From Thalassobacillus sp. CUG 92003 (GTDB lineage Bacteria > Bacillota > Bacilli > Bacillales > Halobacillaceae): DNA of 64,000 nucleotides. The position numbers and the translations under genes were made by a program. The notes beneath the pieces are model-generated. The model was not told where the DNA came from. It was given only the letters and a program-made list of their open reading frames with translations, and made no database searches. The stretch is from NCBI RefSeq assembly GCF_013618635.1, contig NZ_JABLSJ010000006.1, positions 124,001-188,000 of the forward strand. Direction: 5' to 3'. Within the stretch, counting starts at the first letter, position 1; each line of letters opens with the position of its first letter. This document shows positions 1 through 9,054 of this stretch, piece by piece.

Positions 1-20
1 CTCCTGATCAAAAAAATAAA

Positions 21-66
21 AACAGGACTTCATTCCTGATCCTATTGCAAGGGTTGGAATCCTGTT
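21..66 (-). terminator. Probable terminator of the LysM-CAP gene
   Basis: AACAGGA (21-27) pairs with TCCTGTT (60-66), with an inner TTCC/GGAA pair. On the minus strand it is followed by a T-rich tract. It lies just after the restored stop of the neighbouring gene. Confidence 0.55.
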
Positions 67-76
67 AAAGTTAAGC

Positions 77-695
77 TTATTTTTGAATGAACATTTGCGT
101 CCAATAATGGCCGTAATTTTCACCAGAGGCGTAACCAACTCCGATTAACCATGTTTTGATCTAAGATGTTTTTGCGGTGCCCGGGACTATTCATCCACCC
201 GTCCACGACCTCTTGCGGGGTACGCTGACCTGCCGCAATGTTTTCCGCCGCTCTGCGATAGGAAATGTTAAAGTCTCTCATCATTTGAAACGGGGAGCCA
301 TATGTTGGTGACTCATGAGAAAAATAGTTCTTGGCTGCCATGTCCCGTGATTTATAACGGGCAACGCGAGACAGCTGCCAGTCCTTTTTAAGCGCTGACA
401 ACCCGTGATTAGCCCGCTCCTGATTGGTCAAATCAATCACTTTTACATTAGGTTTAAGGGGAATGGTAACCTGATCGCCGGGATAGATTAAATCAGGGTT
501 ATCAAATTGCGGGTTAGTATTAATAATTTCAGCTAAACCAATTTTGTAAGTTTGGGAAATCTCCCAAAGGGTGTCGCCCCACTTGACCGTGTACGTGTCA
601 TTGGGCTGACCATGGACAGCATGAGACTGCACATACATGATGCTGCCCATAAAGACCAATAAAATTCCGAACCACTTATACGTTTTCACCATCAT
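77..695 (-). pseudogene. LysM-CAP (SCP/YkwD-type) secreted protein, 3' frameshift
   Basis: The protein has an N-terminal signal or anchor segment (residues 5-25), a LysM peptidoglycan-binding domain (about 35-78) and a CAP domain (about 88 onward) with the AENIAAG and NSPGHRKNIL motifs. This layout resembles Bacillus cell-wall or spore-coat CAP proteins. The open frame stops at 120 after NILDQNMVNRSWLRLW, which is not a CAP ending. The alternative frame read from about position 146 gives IGVGYASG, then GHYWTQMF and a stop at 77-79, which is the normal end of the family. One or two bases are therefore gained or lost near 145-155, next to a TTTT run. It may be a true mutation or a sequence error. 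The start lies in an AAAGGAG-ATG-ATG-GTG cluster and is ambiguous. Confidence 0.8.
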
Positions 696-752
696 TGCTC
701 CTTTAATATTACTACGTTTACTAGTTTGGCTGAAATTCCAGAAACTATGTAA

Positions 753-786
753 AAAGCCCTGCAGCTGGTTACAGCTGCAGGGCTTT
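753..786 (-). terminator. Rho-independent terminator, 15-bp perfect stem
   Basis: AAAGCCCTGCAGCTG (753-767) and its exact complement (772-786) flank a GTTA loop, and a T run follows on the minus strand. It ends the transcript of the lipoprotein gene at 821-1327. Confidence 0.9.
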
Positions 787-820
787 AAACTATTAACAAC
801 TCCATTAATAGGGTTTCCCC

Positions 821-1327
821 TTATAATTGGAAGGAACGGACCACTTGAAGAAGCTGTTCTTTCGTTACCGATTGTTTGTCCTCGTCTGAGTTCGGATTTT
901 GCCGATAGATCATCTTGTAGGTAATGTCACCTTTATTCCATACTACCGTTTTTGCAAAGGCATTATCTTGATAGTTCACTTGCAGATTGTCTTTCAATGC
1001 AATCGTTTCAGCATCATGGAGTGATTCAGAAGTATCTCCCTTAGCGTATTGAATCGAGAGCAAATCGTTATTTGCTGTGTAAAAACTTAAATCCAACGTC
1101 TGGGCTCGATCTGTCGAGAAATGATCCGACACGACAGCCATCATTTCGATTGGAAGGTAAGCAGGCAGCTCAGGATCATACGCCACCTGTTTAACAGCTG
1201 ACTCTACTTTATCTTCGTTATACGTATAATAACCATTCGGAATAGCTTGTGACGTTTGGCAAGCTGTTAATACGAGCAGCGTAGCGATTATGAGCAGTGA
1301 TCCTATGTCTTGTTTATGTCTCCTCAT
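821..1327 (-). CDS. Putative lipoprotein of unknown function
   Basis: This is a 168-residue exported protein. The first 22 residues form a signal peptide ending in the lipobox LTAC, so Cys23 should be lipidated and the protein anchored on the outer face of the membrane. The rest is a small mixed alpha/beta domain that I do not recognise with certainty; it resembles DUF4367-type lipoproteins. The start has a good AGGAGG site. It lies 91 bases downstream of the last gene of the germinant-receptor operon with no visible terminator between them, so it may be cotranscribed in the forespore and connected with germination. That link is inference from position only. Confidence 0.75.
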   Translation of the reverse strand: MRRHKQDIGSLLIIATLLVLTACQTSQAIPNGYYTYNEDKVESAVKQVAYDPELPAYLPIEMMAVVSDHFSTDRAQTLDLSFYTANNDLLSIQYAKGDTSESLHDAETIALKDNLQVNYQDNAFAKTVVWNKGDITYKMIYRQNPNSDEDKQSVTKEQLLQVVRSFQL

Positions 1328-1418
1328 TCTTATCCTCCTGCGAGAGTTTCCTATCTTATTTGACGGTCTTAAGCGACAGAAAGTTTCAAGAATGTGGATT
1401 TTTTTACATAGAATGCTG

Positions 1419-2540
1419 TTAATTTATAACCCCTTGCTGTTGAATATTCACTTCCACCTTCGGGGTGATGGTGATTTGTGAGAATTCTTCATTCCAGTCC
1501 ATTTTCTTCCACTCCTTATAATGGTAAGCCTGTATTCTTCTTCCGATACTGAACACATCACTGTTAGCCTCCTGTAGTCGACTGATAATGTCTTTTGCCT
1601 CTTTTGTCAACTCTTCTGACAACTTATCATCAAGCTTGGTTACTTCGGTTGCCTTATCAAGATGTTTCTTAGGGTATTCCACGACGCGTATGTTCAGTTT
1701 TAAATTGATCACAGCTTCGACCTCGCCGTCTTTAACATTGATATTAAGGTTCCGGTCCAGGTTCATCACATTAAAGCTTATATAGTTCATGATTTGCTCT
1801 TCTTCATCTTCAAGCACTTGAGTGGTGAAGCGTGCCACTTTCCCTTTATAGCCCATCATCAACATGAGTAAAGTAGTTTGTTCGGGGGTAATTTTATCGC
1901 CGGTGTACACCTTGTCATGAAATAAGGCTAAACCGTTGAATTTGAGCGTACTCATTTCCTTGTCCACTTTCAGAAGCGGCAGCACAAAATCCACGCCTGG
2001 TTCAAACAACTCTGCGCAAATTAACTGGAGATTATCTCCCGTGGTATGCGTGGCATCTTTCACCGCATCTAATAATCCACTGATATACTTACTCGGTCGC
2101 GTATCAATATTAGGCTGCATACCGATTGCCTCTTCGACTTCCCCCTCTATGACAGCCAATTTCGCATTCAAATTATTCTTCGGATTGCGGTAAAACACAT
2201 CGAGGACCGGGTAGATATCTTTTTTCGCCAATTCTTCCCCCAGTAACAACACTTCAAGTTTAGAAGGGTCGAAAGCATTTGATATCCTCAAGTCGATTTT
2301 CTCGCGCGCACTCCGCGGCGTATACCCGATTTCGGATAATACACTCACCGTCTCTTCCCCAGGTCCATCAGCTCCCCGTCTGATCGTTGGGATGGAAACA
2401 GTCGACTTAATTTTCTCATCATCTGCTGCATCAAAACCGATAGTCAATACGAGCTTAACATTTTTAAAATGGCGGGTGTCCCAGCAGCCTGTTAAAACAA
2501 CTAAACATATAACAGCAAGTAATAGTCGCTTCATCATCAT
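1419..2540 (-). CDS. Germinant receptor subunit C (GerAC/GerKC family lipoprotein)
   Basis: This 373-residue lipoprotein matches the Spore_GerAC family. The signal peptide ends in LTGC with Cys19 as the lipidation site, followed by the typical CWDTRHF start of the mature protein. C subunits sit on the outer face of the spore inner membrane as part of a germinant receptor. The gene overlaps the upstream B subunit by four bases and is the last of an A-B-C operon. Length and C-terminal repeats are normal. Which nutrient is sensed cannot be read from the sequence, and the exact paralogue (GerA, GerK or GerB type) is not assigned. Confidence 0.93.
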   Translation of the reverse strand: MMMKRLLLAVICLVVLTGCWDTRHFKNVKLVLTIGFDAADDEKIKSTVSIPTIRRGADGPGEETVSVLSEIGYTPRSAREKIDLRISNAFDPSKLEVLLLGEELAKKDIYPVLDVFYRNPKNNLNAKLAVIEGEVEEAIGMQPNIDTRPSKYISGLLDAVKDATHTTGDNLQLICAELFEPGVDFVLPLLKVDKEMSTLKFNGLALFHDKVYTGDKITPEQTTLLMLMMGYKGKVARFTTQVLEDEEEQIMNYISFNVMNLDRNLNINVKDGEVEAVINLKLNIRVVEYPKKHLDKATEVTKLDDKLSEELTKEAKDIISRLQEANSDVFSIGRRIQAYHYKEWKKMDWNEEFSQITITPKVEVNIQQQGVIN

Positions 2541-3640
2541 CGCTCACTTCCTGCAGCGTTTTTTTTCCGAAATAAGCTTAATCCATAAAGGATGAACGGC
2601 AGGAAAATGGCCATTCCATAACTAGCCGTCATAATATGAGAGGTAAACGCATCGATGGTCTTCTGTGAGCCAATCGGCCAAAATGAAATGAAAAATGCGG
2701 CAGCAGCCGTCACGATTAAAAACACTTTTTTATTTTGGCTATGAAAAACGCGCATCAACCCCACACCTGACATATATATATAAATCGTGAAAGTCGTGGT
2801 CACAGAGACAATCCAAACGGAAAGGAAGAACAGGTCCACCCGGGAAACTACTGTGAATTCAAACGATTTCAGCATATACAGGATAGGAGATGACACGAGA
2901 GGCAATTCCTCTGTACTAAAAAAGGTGAAACTAATCAACACAATGATTAAGTAAAATATGGCCACAAACCAGTGGGCGATAAATATGGTTTTTAACGTAT
3001 CAACCGCTGCGCCCTTTACTTTCGGCGCTATTACCAAAATCAAGATAAAACCGAGAAACGCCAGCATGCCACTGTTCACGCCTGCAGCCAACTCCTTCCA
3101 GCTTGAAGTAGCGACAGGAAATAAGTACATAAGTTTGAGTTCATTTAAAGAAAAAACCAATAAAAATAAGAGAAAGAGCAATAGTGCAGAGAGCATTGTA
3201 AAAAACCGAGCGACCACCTTAATACCGCTGCACACTAAATAGAGCGAAACAGACGTCATCAAAAACGTAATCACCCAAATAGGCGTATTCGGCAAGATCC
3301 ACCCACTGATCATTCTTCCAAAAAGCACTAAGACAAGGGCGCCCACAAAGGTGAAGTACACCGCATAACTTAGTGATAACACCTTCCCCAGCCATTTCCC
3401 CGTTAGAAATTCAATCATTTGGAACAAATCCCATTCAGGATATTTTTTACCTAACAACCAGAGAACGATGAGCACAAATTGAATAATAAACGCACCTATG
3501 ATCAACGATAACCAGCCATCCTGTTTGGCAGCTATGTGAAGATCATAAGGGAGCGATAGAATGCCTACCCCGATCTGGGTTTGGATGATTAAAAAAAAGA
3601 ATTGACGCTGGGACAGCTTACGATTTTTTTGATTGCTCAC
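2537..3640 (-). CDS. Germinant receptor subunit B (GerAB family permease)
   Basis: This 367-residue integral membrane protein has about ten hydrophobic segments and belongs to the spore permease family (APC superfamily). It carries the conserved N-terminal LSQRQFFFLIIQTQIGVGIL region. In characterised receptors this subunit binds or passes the germinant. It overlaps the A gene by 23 bases and the C gene by four, so translation is probably coupled. No broken motif is seen. Confidence 0.94.
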   Translation of the reverse strand: MSNQKNRKLSQRQFFFLIIQTQIGVGILSLPYDLHIAAKQDGWLSLIIGAFIIQFVLIVLWLLGKKYPEWDLFQMIEFLTGKWLGKVLSLSYAVYFTFVGALVLVLFGRMISGWILPNTPIWVITFLMTSVSLYLVCSGIKVVARFFTMLSALLLFLLFLLVFSLNELKLMYLFPVATSSWKELAAGVNSGMLAFLGFILILVIAPKVKGAAVDTLKTIFIAHWFVAIFYLIIVLISFTFFSTEELPLVSSPILYMLKSFEFTVVSRVDLFFLSVWIVSVTTTFTIYIYMSGVGLMRVFHSQNKKVFLIVTAAAAFFISFWPIGSQKTIDAFTSHIMTASYGMAIFLPFILYGLSLFRKKNAAGSER

Positions 3641-5177
3641 TTTTTTTCCACTCCCTTGACTCTCCCATCGCTCCTTTTTGTAAAGGTCGTGCGTCTTTAG
3701 GCCGTGTTTTCATCATAAACAGGGGTAATCGAACAAAGGTATCTTTTAAATCTTTCAATTGAAGCGGCGCAATCGGAGCAAAGTACGGGACACCAAAAGA
3801 TTCCAGTCTGGTCAAGTGAATGAAAATGAATAACAGAGCGAACACAATCCCTACAAAGCCTAATGTTCCAGCCGCCAAAATAATGGGGAAAGTGAGCAGA
3901 CGAAGCGTCGTGCTCATTTCATTTGAAGGAACGACAAACGATGCGATAGCTGTTAACGCAATCACAATGACCATGACATTCGAAATAAGCCCTGCCCTTA
4001 CCACAGCATCTCCAATAACGAGACCACCCACAATCCCGATGGTCTGCCCAACTGGGGAGGGCAGCCTGATCCCAGCTTCTCGAATGAGTTCAATGATAAC
4101 CACCATGACTAAAGCCTCTAGTATGGGCGGATAAGCAATTTCATTGATTGAGCTTTTCACAGGCATAACAAGGTCGTCTGGTAAGACTTCAAAATGAAAA
4201 CTAACGATGGCAATATAAAAAGCTGGCAGTCCAATCGCGATTAAGAAACTGGCGAGTCTGATCAAGCGAACGAACGTTCCGGTATACCAGCGCATGTTAT
4301 AGTCATCAGGCGACTGGTAAAACATAAAAAAAGTAGCCGGAAGGATCAGGACGGTCGGGCTGCCTTCTGCTAACAATAAAATTCGTCCATCCATCACATT
4401 TCCCACTGCTTTATCCGGTCGTTCCGTGTTCAACATTTGTGGGAACGGAGAGCCTGGGTTATCTTCGATGAATTCTTCAATATAACCAGGGCTCATGATA
4501 GCTTCAGAGGTAATGGCTTTGATGCGTTTCTCTAGCATTTTGATTATTTTAGGGTCAGCCAACCCATCCATATAGGCAATTGCAACATTCGTATTCATCT
4601 TCTTGCCTATTTTAAAATACTTGAAAGTCAAGTCACGATGCTCAATCCGTTTTCGAAGTAGGTTTACATTTACCGTTAAGTTTTCTACAAAGCCTTCATG
4701 GGATCCGCGGAGCACTTTTTCGTTTGTTGGTTCGTCGGGGGAACGACTGTAATGTGCGGTCGCGTTGAATTGAATTGCCGTTGTCGTTCCGTTTTCCAAA
4801 TACACAACCTGTCCGCTTAACAGAGCTGGAATCGTTTCTTCCAGGTTAGTGGTCTTTTTTCCACTTGGAAGGCCAAGGATACTATTCGTATCATTATCTT
4901 CGATAGGTGCAAATATGGTACGCTGGATTTTCTCCTGGTCGACAAGCGATTCTAAATAGATCAAGGCAGATTGGCCATCTTTAAGAACGCGGACTTTTAC
5001 GTCACTCGAATGATTCAAGTTTTTAAGCAAATATTTAATATTCTCGGATAATTTAATTGACGTCGGATGCTGTGGTTCATTTTTCGCCGTAGAGCCAGCC
5101 GCCAATTGCTTGATCTCTTTTTGGTCTTCAGATGAGTCGTTAGAATGATGTTTACTGAAAAACTTAAAGAATGACAT
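3618..5177 (-). CDS. Germinant receptor subunit A (GerAA family)
   Basis: This 519-residue protein is the first gene of the receptor operon. A soluble N-terminal half (to about residue 290) contains the family blocks RGSHEGFVENL and PGSPFPQMLNTERPD. It is followed by five or six membrane segments and a basic cytoplasmic tail. GerA-family A subunits form the ligand-gated channel part of spore germinant receptors. The start has an AGGAGG site, and a sigma-G-like promoter lies about 30-55 bases upstream of the start codon. Confidence 0.95.
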   Translation of the reverse strand: MSFFKFFSKHHSNDSSEDQKEIKQLAAGSTAKNEPQHPTSIKLSENIKYLLKNLNHSSDVKVRVLKDGQSALIYLESLVDQEKIQRTIFAPIEDNDTNSILGLPSGKKTTNLEETIPALLSGQVVYLENGTTTAIQFNATAHYSRSPDEPTNEKVLRGSHEGFVENLTVNVNLLRKRIEHRDLTFKYFKIGKKMNTNVAIAYMDGLADPKIIKMLEKRIKAITSEAIMSPGYIEEFIEDNPGSPFPQMLNTERPDKAVGNVMDGRILLLAEGSPTVLILPATFFMFYQSPDDYNMRWYTGTFVRLIRLASFLIAIGLPAFYIAIVSFHFEVLPDDLVMPVKSSINEIAYPPILEALVMVVIIELIREAGIRLPSPVGQTIGIVGGLVIGDAVVRAGLISNVMVIVIALTAIASFVVPSNEMSTTLRLLTFPIILAAGTLGFVGIVFALLFIFIHLTRLESFGVPYFAPIAPLQLKDLKDTFVRLPLFMMKTRPKDARPLQKGAMGESREWKKSEQSKKS

Positions 5178-5203
5178 ACTCCAGCCTCCTGACTATTCTT
5201 ATC

Positions 5204-5233
5204 TATTATGAGTCACGAGGCTATGAAATATGC
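5204..5233 (-). promoter_or_regulatory. Sigma-G-like forespore promoter of the germinant receptor operon
   Basis: On the minus strand GCATA is followed after exactly 18 bases by CATAATA. This fits the published sigma-G pattern (GHATR, N18, CATNHTA). It ends 27 bases before the ATG of subunit A. The timing, late in the forespore, agrees with known ger operons. Confidence 0.75.
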
Positions 5234-5309
5234 AGGCATGAAAGTAGTTCAGACTGTCTTGGAGACTAGCCTATCATCGCAGGAAAAATCAAGATCCAGA
5301 TTTAACATC

Positions 5310-5347
5310 AAAAGCTCCATTTTCTAGAGCAAGAAAATGGAGCTTTT
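5310..5347 (-). terminator. Terminator of the purine permease gene
   Basis: A 15-bp perfect stem, AAAAGCTCCATTTTC (5310-5324) with 5333-5347, has an eight-base loop. It lies 23 bases after the permease stop. The A/T-rich ends let it work on both strands. Confidence 0.85.
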
Positions 5348-5369
5348 GTGTATAAAGTGTTTTCCAGTT

Positions 5370-6665
5370 TTAATGAGCAGGAAAGAATATCATCTGGACA
5401 ATAAATATGATGGCAAAAACGTAGAGAATCCAGTGAACCTGCTTGCCTTTGCCGTTTATGAGTTTCAATAGCGGATAGGTAATGAAGCCGATTGATATGC
5501 CGGTTGCGATACTGGATGTTAGCGGCATCGTCAAAATGATGATAAAAGCAGGAAACGCTTCATCAAACGTCTTCCAATTCACCTTTGCCAACCCTTCCAT
5601 CATAAAACAACCCACGATTATGAGCACAGGCGCCGATATGGCAGATAAAGACGAGACTGCGCTAACCACAGGCGAAAAGAAAATGGTCAGGAAGAACAAG
5701 AACGCAACGACTATCGTTGTTAAACCCGTCCTCCCACCTGCCGCTACGCCTGTCGACGATTCAATATAAGCTGATGAAGGACTTGTACCGAACATAGCAC
5801 CCACTGTGGTCGCCGTAGCATCAGCCATCAATGCTGATCTGGCTTTCGGCAGACTGCCATCTTTCCGAATAAACCCAGCCTGTTCGGCTACACCAATCAT
5901 CGTGCCGGTCGTATCGAAAATAGTCACAAGTAAAAAAGCAAAAATGACCGTATAAAGTGAATTCGAAAATACACCTGCAAGGTCGATATCCCAGAATACG
6001 GGGGATGGTGGCGCAGAGACCACACCTGTGAACTCAAGCTGGCCTGTGAAGTAACCGATCATACCGGTGATGAACATACCAATGAAAAGTGCCCCTTTAA
6101 CATTACGGGCTATAAATGCAAGCGTGATGAACAACCCAGCCACCGTGAGCAGTGTTTCTGCATCGCCTAAATCACCGAGGGTCACGAGCGTGGATTCACT
6201 TGATACAATAATGCCGGACATTCGTAAGCCCAGAAAGGCAATAAATAACCCGATGCCTGCTGTGATCCCATACTTGAGCGAAGCTGGAATGGCCGTAATT
6301 AAAAGTTCCCGAAATTTAGTAAGACTAAGTAGGATGAATAAGATACCAGCGAGAAAGACTGTTCCTAAAATAACGGAATAAGAAACACCCTGATTGGCCA
6401 CTTCAGCAGCAAAATATGCATTCATCCCCATGCCCGGCGCGATGGCGATTGGATAATTAGCAGCAAAGGCCATCGTAAGCGTGCCGATGATCGCTGCGAT
6501 GACAGTGGCCATGAACACATGTTCAAACGGGAGTCCCGCTCCTTCCAGTACATAAGGATTGACCACAACGATGTACACCATCGTCAGAAATGTCGTAATG
6601 CCCGCTAACACTTCCGTTCGTATATTTGTCTTGTTTTCATGTAGTTTAAATACCTTTTCCCACAA
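5370..6665 (-). CDS. pbuG: Purine (hypoxanthine/guanine) permease, AzgA/PbuG type
   Basis: This is a proton-coupled purine base importer of the AzgA/PbuG family with 12-14 membrane segments. Family marks are RTEVLAGITTFLTMVYI near the N-terminus, APGMGMNAYFA, and GTSPSSAYIESSTGVAAGGRTG. The longest frame begins at a GTG at 6704, but GAAGAAGGG followed six bases later by TTG (6663-6665) gives LWEKVFKLHENKTN, which matches the usual N-terminus of the family; I choose that TTG. No purine riboswitch is seen upstream. The exact substrate preference is inferred from the family. Confidence 0.88.
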   Translation of the reverse strand: MWEKVFKLHENKTNIRTEVLAGITTFLTMVYIVVVNPYVLEGAGLPFEHVFMATVIAAIIGTLTMAFAANYPIAIAPGMGMNAYFAAEVANQGVSYSVILGTVFLAGILFILLSLTKFRELLITAIPASLKYGITAGIGLFIAFLGLRMSGIIVSSESTLVTLGDLGDAETLLTVAGLFITLAFIARNVKGALFIGMFITGMIGYFTGQLEFTGVVSAPPSPVFWDIDLAGVFSNSLYTVIFAFLLVTIFDTTGTMIGVAEQAGFIRKDGSLPKARSALMADATATTVGAMFGTSPSSAYIESSTGVAAGGRTGLTTIVVAFLFFLTIFFSPVVSAVSSLSAISAPVLIIVGCFMMEGLAKVNWKTFDEAFPAFIIILTMPLTSSIATGISIGFITYPLLKLINGKGKQVHWILYVFAIIFIVQMIFFPAH

Positions 6666-6762
6666 TTTACACCCTTCTTCCCGAATAAAATCAACACCAA
6701 ACACTATAATATTCGTTTTTTACCATTCTTTCAACCCCCTCTTTTTTAATGTACCTTTTTAT

Positions 6763-6777
6763 GTACCTGGTACAAAA
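6763..6777. repeat. Copy of the GTACCTGGTACAAAA repeat end
   Basis: The same 15 bases recur at 8928-8942 and, inverted, at 9006-9020. Here they are followed by AGCCGGGTGTTTC, close to the inner arm of the complete element at 8928-9020, but the right half is missing. This looks like a half copy of the palindromic element. Confidence 0.7.
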
Positions 6778-6819
6778 CGGGGGTTTTGAAAAGAGCCGGG
6801 TGTTTCTTTTTGGTATGAG

Positions 6820-6859
6820 AAAAGGTCCGCCTGGTGGAACAACCATTGGCGGACCTTTT
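6820..6859 (-). terminator. Terminator of the ydbS-ydbT operon
   Basis: AAAAGGTCCGCC (6820-6831) pairs with GGCGGACCTTTT (6848-6859), with an inner TGGT/ACCA stem. It is flanked by A and T runs and lies 15 bases after the ydbT stop. Confidence 0.9.
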
Positions 6860-6873
6860 TCTATTATTCAACG

Positions 6874-8367
6874 TTATGTGGGCTTGTTTTTTGTATTTTT
6901 TTGTACTTTTTCGGGTTCATACCATTGCAGCATCGTTTCGATATCACTCACCTCTAAATGATCGACTGTCGGGGAGGCGCCCCCGAGGCCCGATTTGATC
7001 GTTGACGTGATCGAAGCGAGCGACTTTCGTTTTTGGAACCAGGACTGTTTTGCTTCTGTATCCTGAATACGATATTTTTTCATATAATACGTTCGTTTAA
7101 TGATGCCACGAGATTGCAAGCACAACTGCTGCCCCTGCAGGTCCCAGCCGGCATCTTTATATTGCAGCCAAGAAAGGGAGGCTGCCAGCAAGACCAAAAT
7201 GACAGATAATAAACCGATTGGCCATAGGAACCAGCTTACTGCCCCTGCGATGATCGATGTTATGATCATATTCCAGATGAAATAGCGGAAGCGTGACCGT
7301 TTGGGGGCAGGCTTTAAATCAACATCAAACTGATAGTCTGGAAGCACTTTTGCCATGATTCCAGAAATGCTATCTTTTTTAACCAGTGGGAGCAGATTCA
7401 TATTGTGTTCTTCCTTGTCCCCCACTCCCCCTCCCGCACTTTCAACATGTAATGAGGCGTATCCGAAGGGTTGCCTCAATAAATTTTGTTTGACCTGTAT
7501 GCCTTGAATCCGATTAAGCGGAATCGTCATTTGTTTCTTCTCCAACATACCCCGCGTAATGATAAGGTCATCTTCCACTAGCCTCACTTTAAAATCCGCG
7601 AACCGGAGAAACGTCAGTAAAACCCCGATGCCGTACGAAATCAGCAACAACAAAAACGAGGCTAAACCGACTACGAACACACCGATCTGCACGAATTCCA
7701 CCACTTCATTGAATAAAGCTTCATAGGGGATGATTTCGCCAAACTGGGATCCGAAGAAAGCCAAACCTGAAAATACAACACCCGAGGCTCCTGAGGTCAC
7801 AGCCAAAATGACAATTTCCTTTGAAGGCAGGCGAAATACTACACTGCCCTCATCAGCCTGATGTGCATTGGATTCCAAAGCTTCTGAATCGGTATCCGCT
7901 TCTGTTTTCCGCTTGGCTTGTTGGATCCAATCCTCAAGGGCGTGTGCTTCTGGTTTTTTAATGGCTGTTAAATCAGCTTCAGCCTGCGCGATATCCGAGG
8001 AGCCGGCCGTTTCGATGTTCACTTTGACCAAGTTGAACGGCCTGTGCAACACCCCTTCGGAAAAATTCAAACTCTGAATTCGATCAATTGGAATGTACCG
8101 TTTTTTTCGAAAAATAAGGCCATATTCTATCCGGAGTTCTCCTTCTTCAATCCGATACGTAAACCGAAGCCATTTTATGAAACCATTCACAAGGATAAAA
8201 ACGAGCAGTACGCCAAATACGAGTGTCGGCAGCCAGTCCAACCACGTTCCCGATTCATCATTATTCAAGACCAATAGAAAAATGGCAGGCAAGATCGCGT
8301 CTTTAAGCCCTTTAAGAAAATTCATCACCGCAGATATGGGGTGCAGACGTTTCGCTTCAGACATCAT
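6874..8367 (-). CDS. ydbT: Bacterial PH-domain membrane protein, YdbT-like
   Basis: This is a 497-residue membrane protein with three repeated bPH_2 units (about residues 60-140, 250-340 and 400-480) alternating with paired membrane helices. Each PH unit carries a variant of the YIPIDRIQSLN / IPLNRIQGIQV motif. In Bacillus the ydbS-ydbT pair encodes membrane PH proteins that have been linked to tolerance of antimicrobial peptides; the molecular role is not settled. The start overlaps the end of ydbS by 11 bases, with the ribosome site inside ydbS. Confidence 0.88.
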   Translation of the reverse strand: MMSEAKRLHPISAVMNFLKGLKDAILPAIFLLVLNNDESGTWLDWLPTLVFGVLLVFILVNGFIKWLRFTYRIEEGELRIEYGLIFRKKRYIPIDRIQSLNFSEGVLHRPFNLVKVNIETAGSSDIAQAEADLTAIKKPEAHALEDWIQQAKRKTEADTDSEALESNAHQADEGSVVFRLPSKEIVILAVTSGASGVVFSGLAFFGSQFGEIIPYEALFNEVVEFVQIGVFVVGLASFLLLLISYGIGVLLTFLRFADFKVRLVEDDLIITRGMLEKKQMTIPLNRIQGIQVKQNLLRQPFGYASLHVESAGGGVGDKEEHNMNLLPLVKKDSISGIMAKVLPDYQFDVDLKPAPKRSRFRYFIWNMIITSIIAGAVSWFLWPIGLLSVILVLLAASLSWLQYKDAGWDLQGQQLCLQSRGIIKRTYYMKKYRIQDTEAKQSWFQKRKSLASITSTIKSGLGGASPTVDHLEVSDIETMLQWYEPEKVQKNTKNKPT

Positions 8368-8839
8368 CTTCGGCCACCCTTGCTAGCGATGAAATGGACT
8401 GGCGTAAATGTTCAGCTTCATCCACTTCCAGAGCAGGTATTTTATGCACCGTCGCTGCTGTCGATATGCTGATCGTTGCTAATTTATACTTGCGTAATAA
8501 GGGCCCTTGTTCTGTATCGACGTGCTGCACACGGATCATCGGGACTAATGTCCGATTCACAATCCAAATCCCGTGTTGAAGTTCAATTTCCTGCTCACGC
8601 ACTTCATAGCGCCAACGTTTCCAACGAATAGTCGGCAACAACCAAACCGACAATATAATCTCTAATAAAGGAACGATGATTCCAATAAGGATTAGCCATT
8701 TCGGCCAATTAAAATAATATGTAGCCACAATCAAACCTGCCGCCAACAATGTGATAATAACCGATTGAATACCGCCATAAATCCGCCAAAGCCTTAACGC
8801 TTTAGGCGATATGCGATTTGCTGGCTCCAAACGCTCCAT
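8357..8839 (-). CDS. ydbS: Bacterial PH-domain membrane protein, YdbS-like
   Basis: This 160-residue protein has two N-terminal membrane helices (about residues 20-70) and one bPH_2 domain containing LVPMIRVQHVDTEQGPLLRKY. It is the small partner of ydbT and the first gene of the operon. A TGGAGGTGGAG ribosome site precedes the ATG. The two proteins probably form one membrane complex, which is inferred from their constant pairing. Confidence 0.88.
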   Translation of the reverse strand: MERLEPANRISPKALRLWRIYGGIQSVIITLLAAGLIVATYYFNWPKWLILIGIIVPLLEIILSVWLLPTIRWKRWRYEVREQEIELQHGIWIVNRTLVPMIRVQHVDTEQGPLLRKYKLATISISTAATVHKIPALEVDEAEHLRQSISSLARVAEDDV

Positions 8840-8927
8840 AACTCCACCTCCATCAACTCATACAACACCCCACAAAATACGAATCAGACCACCCAAACGT
8901 TTCACTCTATACAAAATCCTTTGATAC

Positions 8928-9020
8928 GTACCTGGTACAAAATATGCTTTTTCAATTTAGCCGGGTGTTCCATAATGGAACGCCCGGCTATTTTCAAAAA
9001 CACTGTTTTGTACCAGGTAC
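8928..9020. repeat. 93-bp palindromic intergenic element with GTACCTGGTAC ends
   Basis: Inverted 15-base ends, GTACCTGGTACAAAA (8928-8942) and its exact complement (9006-9020), enclose a second hairpin, AGCCGGGTGTTCC (8959-8971) with 8977-8989. It sits between ydbS and proC. The inner hairpin could terminate proC transcripts, but the outer repeats make it look like a dispersed repeat unit. No coding capacity is seen. Confidence 0.75.
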
Positions 9021-9054
9021 GCACAATGGTACGCATATACATACGCACATCAAC

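Noticed and set aside
6666-6870. Purine riboswitch before the purine permease
   Set aside because: None of the conserved joining segments or the three-stem layout of the guanine aptamer is present; the region holds a repeat copy and a terminator.
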